Shown piece after piece: positions 1-6,340 of a stretch of 6,774 bases of DNA. Position 1 is the first letter of the stretch; every line of letters starts with the position of its first letter. The position numbers and the translations under genes are program-made. Source of the stretch: Flavobacterium sp. (GTDB lineage Bacteria > Bacteroidota > Bacteroidia > Flavobacteriales > Flavobacteriaceae); contig JAHEBK010000095.1 of NCBI GenBank assembly GCA_024642295.1, forward strand, positions 1 through 6,774. The letters are read 5' to 3'. The notes under the pieces were generated by a model. The model ran no database searches, was not told the origin of the DNA, and was given only the letters and a program-made list of their open reading frames with translations.

Positions 1-1320
1 ACTGTAGTTTGGCGCGTTTTCATGTGTTTTTACTTGCTCAATGTTAATACCAATTTTTGAAGTGAGTTGGCTGTAATTAGGTAATATTCCAAAAACACCA
101 ATTGATCCCGTAATGGTGTTTTTTTCTGCAAAAATTTCATTAGCATTACAAGCAATATAGTAGCCTCCAGAAGCGGCATAATTTCCCATAGAAACCACGA
201 TAGGTTTTACTTTTTTAGTTAATTCGATTTCTCTCCAAATTAAATCTGAGGTCAAAGCATTTCCTCCTGGGCTGTCAATTCGCAATACAATAGCTTTAAT
301 CTTTTTGTCTTTTCTAGCTTCTTGCAAGGAGCGTTTCATTGATCCTTCACCAATTGTGTTGACATCACCTTCGCCAGATTGGATTTCACCTTGTGCATAA
401 ATCACGGCAATTTGATTGTCGGCTAGTGTAAATTCATTGTCTAAAAGTAGTTTTTTAGTATAATCAGTGATAGAAACGGTTTTGTAGTCTTTGTCTTTTT
501 CGACTTTTAGTGCTTTTTTGATAGCATCATGGTATTCATCTTCATAGGCAACAACATCAATTAGTTTTTGTTGTTTGGCCATTACAGGTGTGCGTGCCAA
601 AAGTCCATTGGCAATTTCGTTTAATTTTGATACCGGAACTTTTCTGCTTTTTGAAATATCAGTAACTACGGTGTTCCAAACCGATTGAAGTAAAGCAGTG
701 ATTTGTTCTCGATTGGCATCACTCATTTTATTTTCTAAAAATGGTTCAACCGCGCTTTTGTATTTTCCGTGACGAATGACTTCCATTTTTACTCCTGTTT
801 TTTCTTGCAAGTCTTTGAAAAACATGACTTCAGATGATAATCCTTTGAAATCCATATCGCCTACAGGGTTTAAATAGATTTTATTAGCAACTGAATTTAG
901 GTAATATTCTTTTTGAGAATAGGTATTGGCATACGCCATAACGAATTTTCCAGACTGTTTGAAGTTTTCTAAAGCATCGCGTATAGCTTTGCTTTGTGCC
1001 ATACCTAAATTAGAATAATTGTTCAGAATAGAAATTCCTTTAATTTTGTCATCCGTTTTGGCAGTTTCGATAGCATCGATAATATCGGTTAATCCTATCT
1101 CTTTATCATCAGAGAAAATAGATACCCAAGGATCTTTGTATTGTCCTGCATAATCATATTCTACCTCTGATAAGTTTAATTCTATTACCGAATTCTTTTC
1201 TACTTTGGCAATTTCATCGCCACCAAAAATGCCCGCAATAAGGGCAGTTCCAATAATAAATAGAAGGCAAAAAATAAATAAACCAACAATTGTGGCAACT
1301 ACATTTCCTAAAAATTTCAT
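1..1320 (-). CDS. sppA: Signal peptide peptidase SppA (protease IV), 67 kDa type, C-terminus cut off by window edge
   Basis: A membrane-anchored serine protease that, in the family, degrades signal peptides left in the inner membrane after secretion. The frame stays open for 440 codons from the ATG to the window edge. Residues about 5-30 form one hydrophobic segment (an N-terminal membrane anchor), followed by two tandem SppA/ClpP-like domains. The first carries the motif GKYKSAVEPF, in which Lys188 matches the general-base lysine of E. coli SppA. The second carries RIDSPGGNA (348-355) and then NYAASGGYYIA (380-390), in which Ser384 matches the nucleophile. The combination of Lys in the first half and Ser in the second marks the long E. 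coli type rather than the short Bacillus type. Family members are usually about 580-620 residues, so roughly 150 C-terminal residues lie outside the window. It is transcribed divergently from folK. The catalytic assignments are by motif analogy. Confidence 0.95.
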   Translation of the reverse strand, partial: MKFLGNVVATIVGLFIFCLLFIIGTALIAGIFGGDEIAKVEKNSVIELNLSEVEYDYAGQYKDPWVSIFSDDKEIGLTDIIDAIETAKTDDKIKGISILNNYSNLGMAQSKAIRDALENFKQSGKFVMAYANTYSQKEYYLNSVANKIYLNPVGDMDFKGLSSEVMFFKDLQEKTGVKMEVIRHGKYKSAVEPFLENKMSDANREQITALLQSVWNTVVTDISKSRKVPVSKLNEIANGLLARTPVMAKQQKLIDVVAYEDEYHDAIKKALKVEKDKDYKTVSITDYTKKLLLDNEFTLADNQIAVIYAQGEIQSGEGDVNTIGEGSMKRSLQEARKDKKIKAIVLRIDSPGGNALTSDLIWREIELTKKVKPIVVSMGNYAASGGYYIACNANEIFAEKNTITGSIGVFGILPNYSQLTSKIGINIEQVKTHENAPNYS

Positions 1321-1387
1321 ACTATTAATTTTTTTAATCTGTAAAATAATATCTTACAATGTTACGGTTTGATAACCATACTTTATG

Positions 1388-1395
1388 CAAATATA
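1388..1395 (-). promoter_or_regulatory. Probable -7 element of the sppA promoter
   Basis: Read on the minus strand this is TATATTTG, a full match to the Bacteroidota -7 consensus TAnnTTTG. It lies 67 bases before the sppA start, giving a leader of about 60 bases. I see no good TTTG at the -33 distance, so the call rests on the -7 box alone. Confidence 0.5.
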
Positions 1396-1435
1396 TTCTT
1401 AATTCTAAAATTGTTTTAGTTAATTTGTGCTTAAT

Positions 1436-1945
1436 ATGAAACTACAACATCAAGTTATTTTGTCATTAGGAACCAATCAAGGAAATAAACTTGAAAACAT
1501 CCTTAATTGTGTCCAGTTAATAAGCGAGAAAATAGGAAAAGTGACTCGGATTTCTATGTTGTATGAAACGCCTTCTTGGGGTTTTGAAAGCGATGCTTTT
1601 TATAATTGTGCTTTGTCAGTAATGACTGCTCTTGAACCAATTCAAGTTTTAGAATTGGCATTAAGCATAGAACAAGAAATGGGGCGTATTCGAAAAGAAC
1701 AATTAGGGTACCAATCTCGTATTATTGACATCGATTTGATTTTTTTTGAAGATAAGATAGTTGATGAAGATTCACTTCAAATCCCACATCCCTTAATGCA
1801 AGGGAGGAAGTTTGTTTTGATGCCTCTTTTGGATTTGAATATATCTTGGAAACATCCCATATTAAATCAAACTATCGCAACATTGTTAGAAAATTGTCCT
1901 GATGATAGTAATTGTAAAGTGGTTCAAAAACTCGGAATAGATTAA
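1436..1945 (+). CDS. folK: 2-amino-4-hydroxy-6-hydroxymethyldihydropteridine pyrophosphokinase (HPPK)
   Basis: A cytosolic enzyme of folate synthesis that moves pyrophosphate from ATP to 6-hydroxymethyl-7,8-dihydropterin, making the substrate of dihydropteroate synthase. The 169-residue product has the family's usual length and order of motifs: SLGTNQGNKLENI near the N-terminus, YETPSWGF (43-50), MGRIRKE (82-88), SRIIDIDLI (94-102) with the two Mg-binding aspartates Asp98 and Asp100, and IPHPLMQGRKFVLMPL (116-131). The usual G-P before the signature Arg is Q-S here. I chose the ATG at 1436. An in-frame GTG nine bases upstream would add only three residues (MLN) and is a poorer start. A weak promoter candidate is TTTG at 1368-1371 followed 20 bases later by TATATTCT, which overlaps the opposing sppA box. 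The gene stands alone on its strand and its stop overlaps that of the convergent methyltransferase gene. Confidence 0.95.
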   Translation: MKLQHQVILSLGTNQGNKLENILNCVQLISEKIGKVTRISMLYETPSWGFESDAFYNCALSVMTALEPIQVLELALSIEQEMGRIRKEQLGYQSRIIDIDLIFFEDKIVDEDSLQIPHPLMQGRKFVLMPLLDLNISWKHPILNQTIATLLENCPDDSNCKVVQKLGID

Positions 1946-2478
1946 TTAGACCAGTTTAGTTTTTGAAACAAATCCCAAACGACAATCCCCGCACTTACTG
2001 AAATATTTAAGGAGTGTTTGGTTCCTAATTGTGGAATTTCGATACAACCATCGCAAAGAGCAACCGCTTCTTGTGAGACACCGAAAACTTCATTTCCAAA
2101 AACAAGTGCATATTTTTGATCTTTTTCTACCTGGAATTCTTGTAAAAAAGTAGCACTTTCTACTTGTTCAATGGCTAATGTAATCGTTTTTTCTTTTTTT
2201 AATTGCGTAATCACATCCAATACATTTTCATGGTGTTCCCATGCTACAGTGTCGGTAGCACCCAAAGCTGTTTTGTGTATTTCTTTGTTTGGAGGTGTTG
2301 CTGTAATGCCGCACAAGTATATTTTTTCAATCAAAAAGGCATCTGCAGTTCTAAAAACAGAACCGATATTGTGTAAACTTCGAATATCATCAAGGACTAA
2401 GATTAAAGGTGTTTTTTCAGATTTTTTAAAATCTTCAATTGATTTTCTTTCTAGTTCGCTGTTTTCTAGCTTTCTCAT
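1942..2478 (-). CDS. SpoU/TrmH-family RNA 2'-O-ribose methyltransferase
   Basis: A SAM-dependent SPOUT-class methyltransferase of 178 residues, expected to methylate a ribose 2'-OH in tRNA or rRNA. All three SpoU motifs are present. Motif 1 is HNIGSVFRTADAF (36-48), with Arg43 in the place of the catalytic arginine of TrmH. Motif 2 is VFGNEVFGVS (126-135). Motif 3 is IPQLGTKHSLNISVSAGI (148-165), which in the family forms the trefoil knot that holds SAM. There is no extra N-terminal RNA-binding domain as in RlmB, so the protein is close to the minimal catalytic core, like TrmL or a short TrmH. The target (for example Gm18 or the wobble position) cannot be decided from the sequence, so no symbol is given. 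The ATG lies only 18 bases beyond the upstream gene's terminator T-run, and no convincing promoter is visible for it. Confidence 0.9.
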   Translation of the reverse strand: MRKLENSELERKSIEDFKKSEKTPLILVLDDIRSLHNIGSVFRTADAFLIEKIYLCGITATPPNKEIHKTALGATDTVAWEHHENVLDVITQLKKEKTITLAIEQVESATFLQEFQVEKDQKYALVFGNEVFGVSQEAVALCDGCIEIPQLGTKHSLNISVSAGIVVWDLFQKLNWSN

Positions 2479-2496
2479 TGGTCGGGAATTATTTGT

Positions 2497-2530
2497 AAAA
2501 AAAAAGCTTCCAAATTGAAGGAAGCTTTTT
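2497..2530 (-). terminator. Intrinsic terminator of the DUF1573 gene
   Basis: Read on the minus strand: an A-run, GCTTCC, an 8-base loop, GGAAGC, then nine T. The 6-bp GC-containing stem can be extended by A-T pairs from the flanking runs. It begins 18 bases after the DUF1573 stop codon and points in that gene's direction. The A-run before the stem also makes a weaker terminator possible on the other strand, but no plus-strand gene ends here. Confidence 0.85.
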
Positions 2531-2547
2531 AATAGAATGTTTTAAAT

Positions 2548-3003
2548 TTAGCTCTTTTTAGCTTCGTCAGCCAATACAGTACCTTTAATAGTTAAAGTTT
2601 TTGTTGGTTGCCCTTCAGCGTTAGAAGTCACAGTTACTGTTTTTGTAAATGGACCTACTCTGTCAGTAGCATATTTAACTCCAATTACTCCTTTTGCTCC
2701 AGGAGCAACAGGTTCTTTAGGTGTAGTTGGAACAGTACATCCACATGAACCTTGTGTATTTGTGATAATTAATGGTTTTGTACCGTTATTAGTAAAAACA
2801 AATTGACGGTTACCGTCAGCATTATGAGCAATTGTTCCGTAATCAATAGTTTCATTTTCAAAAACCATTCCAGCACCTTCTATTTTAGGAAGTTTTGATG
2901 TAACAGTTGTTTTAGCAGCTTTTAATTTTTTTGATGTCTCTTGTGCATTTGAAGTTGCAATTCCAAACACAGTAAGTACGGCAAGTAAAATTATTTTTTT
3001 CAT
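2548..3003 (-). CDS. Exported DUF1573 domain protein
   Basis: A 151-residue protein of unknown function. Residues 1-20 are a typical signal peptide: Lys2-Lys3, a hydrophobic core and a cleavage site after SNA, leaving Gln21 as the mature end. A lysine- and threonine-rich linker of about 25 residues follows. From about residue 47 the sequence fits a single DUF1573 domain, an Ig-like beta-sandwich. It has the pattern FENETIDYGTIAHNADGNRQF, then FTNNGTKPLIITNTQGSCGCT, then APGAKGVIGVKYATDRVGPF and a closing strand TKTLTIKGTV. The CGC pair (Cys87, Cys89) is the family hallmark; its role is not established. There is no lipobox cysteine, so it is expected to be soluble in the periplasm or released. 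It is a one-gene unit with its own -7 box and terminator, divergent from mutS. The domain call is from motif recognition. Confidence 0.9.
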   Translation of the reverse strand: MKKIILLAVLTVFGIATSNAQETSKKLKAAKTTVTSKLPKIEGAGMVFENETIDYGTIAHNADGNRQFVFTNNGTKPLIITNTQGSCGCTVPTTPKEPVAPGAKGVIGVKYATDRVGPFTKTVTVTSNAEGQPTKTLTIKGTVLADEAKKS

Positions 3004-3028
3004 TTTTTCCTATTTTTAAATTGATAAA

Positions 3029-3036
3029 CAAATCTA
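3029..3036 (-). promoter_or_regulatory. Probable -7 element of the DUF1573 gene promoter
   Basis: On the minus strand this is TAGATTTG, a full match to TAnnTTTG. It lies 25 bases before the start codon, giving a short leader of roughly 15-20 bases. A possible -33 partner is TATG about 21 bases further upstream; an ATTG at 15 bases is too close for the usual spacing. Confidence 0.55.
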
Positions 3037-3168
3037 AAGAAAAAATCATGCCAATGCCATAAAATTTCCTTAAAATTGAAGTTTATTTTTTTAACTAATT
3101 CCATTTCCGCATTTAAATCTATAAATTCGCTCTAATTTCTAATCAATAATAAAATAAACAAAAATATT

Positions 3169-5787
3169 TTGGCAGCAAAAGATAAAGTAGTAAAAGAAAC
3201 CCCATTAATGAAGCAATACAATGAAATCAAAAGGAAATATCCTGATGCTTGTTTGTTGTTTAGAGTGGGCGATTTTTATGAAACTTTTGGGGAAGATGCT
3301 GTTAGGGCTTCTAAGATTTTAGGAATTACCCTGACAAAGCGTGGTGCTGGTTCAGAGACGGAGACTGCTTTGGCGGGTTTCCCGCATCATTCTATTAATA
3401 CGTATTTGCCAAAATTAGTTAAAGCAGGTCTTCGTGTAGCAATATGTGATCAATTGGAAGATCCTAAAATGACCAAAACCATCGTTAAAAGAGGAGTGAC
3501 GGAGTTGGTAACACCTGGGGTTTCGATGAATGATGAGGTTTTGAGTTCAAAATCTAATAATTTTTTGGCATCGGTTTATTTTACCAATAAAATGATTGGT
3601 GTTTCTTTTTTAGATGTTTCTACTGGTGAATTTTTAACGGCTCAAGGAAACGGCGAGTATATTGATAAGTTGCTACAAAATTTCAGCCCTTCTGAAGTTT
3701 TGATTCAAAAGAACCATAAGAATGATTTTAAGGAAAACTTCGGGAATGATTTTCATTGTTTTTTTCTCGAAGATTGGATTTATAAAGAAGATTATGCTTT
3801 TGAAACCTTGACCAAACATTTTCAAACTGTTTCTTTAAAAGGTTTTGGTATCGAAGATTTAAAAGAAGGAATTATTGCTTCGGGAGCTATATTGTATTAT
3901 TTGTCCGAAACACAACATAATAGAGTGCAACACATCACTTCGATTCAGCGTATTGCTGAAGATGCTTATGTGTGGATGGATCGTTTTACGATTCGGAATT
4001 TAGAATTGTATCACAGTTATAATCCGAATGCGGTGACGCTTTTGGATGTTATGGATCGTACGCTTTCGCCAATGGGAGGGCGCTTGTTGAAACGTTGGTT
4101 GGCATTGCCATTAAAAGATGCTAATAAAATTAGAAACCGTCATCAGGTGGTGACTTATTTAAAGGATAATCAAGAAGTGTTGCAGAAAATGCAATACCAA
4201 ATCAAGCAAATATCTGATTTGGAGCGTTTGATTTCAAAAATAGCGGCAGGTAAAGTGTCTCCTCGTGAAGTAGTATATCTGAAGGAATCTTTGGATGCTA
4301 TTATTCCGATAAAAACCTTAGCACTGGAAAGTCCGCAAGAAGCTGTGAAAGTAATTGGAGATAGTTTGCATAGTTGTGAGTTGTTGCGGGAAAAGATAAA
4401 AACGACCTTAAATCAAGAGGCACCAGTCGCGATTTCGAAAGGAAATGCAATTGCCAAAGGAGTGAGTGCTGAATTAGATGAGTTGCGGGCAATATCAACT
4501 TCAGGTAAAGAATTTTTGGAGGGAATTGAAGCCAGAGAATCACAGCGAACAGGGATTACCTCATTAAAAATTTCGTTTAACAATGTTTTTGGGTATTATA
4601 TTGAAGTTCGAAATACGCATAAGGATAAAGTGCCGACGGAGTGGATTCGAAAACAAACTTTGGTGAATGCCGAGCGTTATATTACTGAGGAATTAAAAGA
4701 ATATGAAACCAAAATACTAGGAGCTGAAGAAAAGATTCAAAAAATAGAATCCGAACTTTTTGAGCAATTAGTAGCTTGGATTACCACTTATATTAAGCCA
4801 GTACAGTTGAATGCTAACTTGGTAGCACAACTGGATTGTTTGTGCTCTTTTACACAATTAGCAATTGAAAATAAATATGTTTGTCCGCAATTGGATGAGA
4901 CTTTTGAACTCGAAATTCAAAACGGAAGACACCCAGTCATTGAAAAACAATTGCCAGTTGGAACGCCTTATATCGCTAATGATGTGTTCTTAGATAGAGA
5001 AACACAACAGTTGATAATGATAACAGGACCCAATATGTCGGGTAAGTCGGCTATATTGCGTCAAACGGCTTTGATTGTATTGTTGGCTCAAATGGGGAGT
5101 TTTGTTCCAGCAGACAATGTCAGAATGGGTGTTGTGGATAAAATATTTACCAGAGTAGGAGCAAGCGATAATATTTCGATGGGAGAATCGACTTTTATGG
5201 TGGAGATGAACGAAACGGCTTCTATTTTGAATAACTTGTCCAATAGAAGTTTGGTGTTATTAGACGAAATTGGGCGTGGAACGAGTACTTATGATGGTAT
5301 TTCGATTGCTTGGGCGATTGCTGAATACTTGCACGAGCATCCGTCAAAACCCAAAACGCTTTTTGCAACGCATTATCACGAACTGAATGAAATGAATGAG
5401 TTATTACCTCGCATTCAGAATTACAATGTTTCTGTTAAAGAATTAAAAGATTCGGTTTTGTTTATTCGAAAGTTAGTCAAAGGAGGAAGTGCGCATAGTT
5501 TTGGAATTCATGTAGCCAAAATGGCAGGAATGCCTCAAATTGTTATTCAAAAAGCACAAAAGCTCTTGAAGAAGCTTGAAAAAGACTCCCGAGCCTTCGG
5601 GACTAGTGATGCTTTGAATGTTATAAAATCAGAGAAAGAGGAGATGCAAATGAGCTTCTTTAATTTGGATGATCCGTTGTTGGAAGAAATTAAAGAGGAA
5701 ATATTGAATTTGGATATTAATACAGTAACCCCTGTTGAAGCCTTGATGAAGCTGAATGAGATAAAAAGAATGCTGACCAGAAAATAA
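3169..5787 (+). CDS. mutS: DNA mismatch repair protein MutS
   Basis: This ATPase finds base mismatches and small loops in new DNA and recruits MutL. The 872 residues match full-length MutS1. The N-terminal mismatch-binding domain has GDFYETF (34-40) with Phe36 and Glu38 of the F-x-E wedge at the same numbers as in E. coli. Connector, lever and clamp domains follow to about 575. The C-terminal ABC-type ATPase has Walker A GPNMSGKS (620-627), the signature region ASDNISMGEST (665-675), Walker B LVLLDE (695-700), GRGTSTYDG (702-710) and the ATHYHEL H-loop (733-739). QMSFF (827-831) fits the beta-clamp-binding motif, and residues 835-872 fit the C-terminal oligomerisation helices. The start is TTG: it gives a 13-residue lead before LMKQY, as expected from E. 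coli TPMMQQY, whereas the first ATG at 3208 would cut into this block. TAAATTCG at 3122-3129 is a weak promoter candidate. No terminator is visible downstream. Confidence 0.97.
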   Translation: MAAKDKVVKETPLMKQYNEIKRKYPDACLLFRVGDFYETFGEDAVRASKILGITLTKRGAGSETETALAGFPHHSINTYLPKLVKAGLRVAICDQLEDPKMTKTIVKRGVTELVTPGVSMNDEVLSSKSNNFLASVYFTNKMIGVSFLDVSTGEFLTAQGNGEYIDKLLQNFSPSEVLIQKNHKNDFKENFGNDFHCFFLEDWIYKEDYAFETLTKHFQTVSLKGFGIEDLKEGIIASGAILYYLSETQHNRVQHITSIQRIAEDAYVWMDRFTIRNLELYHSYNPNAVTLLDVMDRTLSPMGGRLLKRWLALPLKDANKIRNRHQVVTYLKDNQEVLQKMQYQIKQISDLERLISKIAAGKVSPREVVYLKESLDAIIPIKTLALESPQEAVKVIGDSLHSCELLREKIKTTLNQEAPVAISKGNAIAKGVSAELDELRAISTSGKEFLEGIEARESQRTGITSLKISFNNVFGYYIEVRNTHKDKVPTEWIRKQTLVNAERYITEELKEYETKILGAEEKIQKIESELFEQLVAWITTYIKPVQLNANLVAQLDCLCSFTQLAIENKYVCPQLDETFELEIQNGRHPVIEKQLPVGTPYIANDVFLDRETQQLIMITGPNMSGKSAILRQTALIVLLAQMGSFVPADNVRMGVVDKIFTRVGASDNISMGESTFMVEMNETASILNNLSNRSLVLLDEIGRGTSTYDGISIAWAIAEYLHEHPSKPKTLFATHYHELNEMNELLPRIQNYNVSVKELKDSVLFIRKLVKGGSAHSFGIHVAKMAGMPQIVIQKAQKLLKKLEKDSRAFGTSDALNVIKSEKEEMQMSFFNLDDPLLEEIKEEILNLDINTVTPVEALMKLNEIKRMLTRK
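5584..5606 (+). repeat. GC-rich palindrome inside the mutS coding sequence
   Basis: TCCCGA (5587-5592) and TCGGGA (5597-5602) form a perfect 6-bp stem around the 4-base loop GCCT. One further A-T pair is possible beyond a C-C mismatch. It codes for about residues 806-813 (D-S-R-A-F-G-T-S) in the linker between the ATPase core and the clamp-binding motif. It is much more GC-rich than its surroundings. It may be a small palindromic repeat inserted in frame, but copies elsewhere cannot be seen in this window. Confidence 0.5.
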
Positions 5788-5853
5788 TTTTACATTTAAA
5801 GTTTGGGTTATCAGAAGGTTATAAAATAAATCAAAAAAATATTCAAATACCCC

Positions 5854-5883
5854 TTGTTTTATTCAATAAATGTCCTAAATTTG
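5854..5883 (+). promoter_or_regulatory. Promoter of the tRNA-Gly gene
   Basis: TTG (5854-5856, in the context CTTG) is followed after 19 bases by TAAATTTG (5876-5883), an excellent match to the Bacteroidota sigma-A type promoter. Transcription should start near 5890, about 43 bases before the tRNA. The sequence just after the -7 box (CATCCGC) resembles the start regions of stable-RNA genes in this phylum as I remember them. Confidence 0.75.
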
Positions 5884-5932
5884 CATCCGCAATACAGAAC
5901 AAGTATCGTGGTTCTTTTTAAGAATTGAAAAT

Positions 5933-6005
5933 GCGAAAATAGCTCAGTTGGTAGAGCGCGACCTTGCCAAGGTCGAGGTCGCGGGTTCGAGCCCCGTTTT
6001 TCGCT
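5933..6005 (+). tRNA. tRNA-Gly (anticodon GCC)
   Basis: A 73-base cloverleaf that reads GGC and GGU codons. The acceptor GCGAAAA (5933-5939) pairs fully with TTTTCGC (5998-6004). The D stem is GCTC/GAGC, the anticodon stem CGACC/GGTCG encloses the loop TTGCCAA with GCC at 5966-5968, and the T arm has GCGGG, loop TTCGAGC and CCCGT with one G-U pair. The discriminator base is T, as expected for glycine tRNAs. CCA is not encoded and must be added after transcription. The acceptor stem is unusually A-T rich (four A-T pairs in a row). Confidence 0.97.
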
Positions 6006-6030
6006 CAAAAGCGTTAAAAGCTCGGAAGAT

Positions 6031-6060
6031 TTTGTTTATAAAATTTAAACAGTATCTTTG
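6031..6060 (+). promoter_or_regulatory. Promoter of the tRNA-Leu gene
   Basis: TTTG (6031-6034), 18 bases, then TATCTTTG (6053-6060): both boxes match the Bacteroidota consensus. The start point should be near 6066, leaving a leader of about 70 bases before the mature tRNA. It lies between the two tRNA genes, so the Leu gene can be expressed independently of the Gly gene. Confidence 0.7.
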
Positions 6061-6139
6061 AAAAGCATAAAACTCGAATGGGGGTTGGTTTTAATTAATT
6101 TTTCTAAAAATTTAAAAATCATTCACATTAAAGTATAAC

Positions 6140-6225
6140 GCTCGGATGGTGAAATTGGTAGACACGCTGGACTTAAAATCCAGTGAACAGCAATGTTCGT
6201 GCGGGTTCAAGTCCCGCTCTGAGTA
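6140..6225 (+). tRNA. tRNA-Leu (anticodon TAA)
   Basis: An 86-base class II tRNA that reads UUA and UUG codons; UUA is expected to be a major leucine codon in such AT-rich DNA. The acceptor GCTCGGA pairs with TCTGAGT (6218-6224) with G-U pairs at the first and fifth positions. The anticodon stem CTGGA/TCCAG encloses CTTAAAA, with TAA at 6174-6176. The long variable arm is GAACA, loop GCAA, TGTTC, typical of leucine tRNAs. The T arm is GCGGG, TTCAAGT, CCCGC. The discriminator is A, as required by leucyl-tRNA synthetase in bacteria. CCA is not encoded. Confidence 0.97.
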
Positions 6226-6227
6226 CT

Positions 6228-6258
6228 AAAGCCTCTTCTTTTGAAGAGGCTTTTTTTT
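6228..6258 (+). terminator. Intrinsic terminator of the tRNA unit
   Basis: GCCTCTTC (6231-6238), a TTTT loop and GAAGAGGC (6243-6250) form a perfect 8-bp stem, extended by AAA/TTT, followed by a run of eight T. It starts three bases after the tRNA-Leu discriminator and should end both tRNA transcripts. Confidence 0.93.
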
Positions 6259-6340
6259 GTTTATAACTATATGGTTTTATATGGGGAGATAATTTTTTAA
6301 GATTGTATTTTTAGATTTTCAAATAAGGGAATATAAGAAT

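Noticed and set aside
1362..1379. A five-codon upstream reading frame (M-V-I-K-P, stop) in the sppA leader on the minus strand.
   Set aside because: Such a short frame arises easily by chance, and nothing such as a stem that could hide the sppA start supports a regulatory role.
1427..1435. GTG start of folK three codons upstream of the ATG.
   Set aside because: The extra residues (MLN) match nothing in the family, and the ATG gives the normal HPPK beginning just before the SLGTN motif.
2171..2518. A plus-strand open frame of 115 codons opposite the methyltransferase gene.
   Set aside because: It lies antisense to a gene with clear SpoU motifs, has no recognisable domain, and runs through the terminator; it is a shadow frame.
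4301..4543. A minus-strand open frame of 80 codons inside mutS.
   Set aside because: It is fully contained in the mutS clamp/lever coding region, with a low-complexity Leu/Pro/Ser composition typical of a shadow frame.
6002..6013. CGCT-CAAA-AGCG hairpin overlapping the 3' end of tRNA-Gly, possibly a terminator or processing signal.
   Set aside because: The stem has only four pairs, has no T-run, and competes with the acceptor stem.
6020..6026. GCTCGGA between the tRNA genes is identical to the first seven bases of tRNA-Leu (6140-6146), suggesting a tRNA fragment or an attachment site.
   Set aside because: The match ends after seven bases and no integrase or other mobile gene is present; chance is sufficient.
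6097..6112. AATTTTT-CT-AAAAATT inverted repeat in the tRNA-Leu leader.
   Set aside because: It is pure A/T with a two-base loop in AT-rich DNA and is not stable enough to claim a function.
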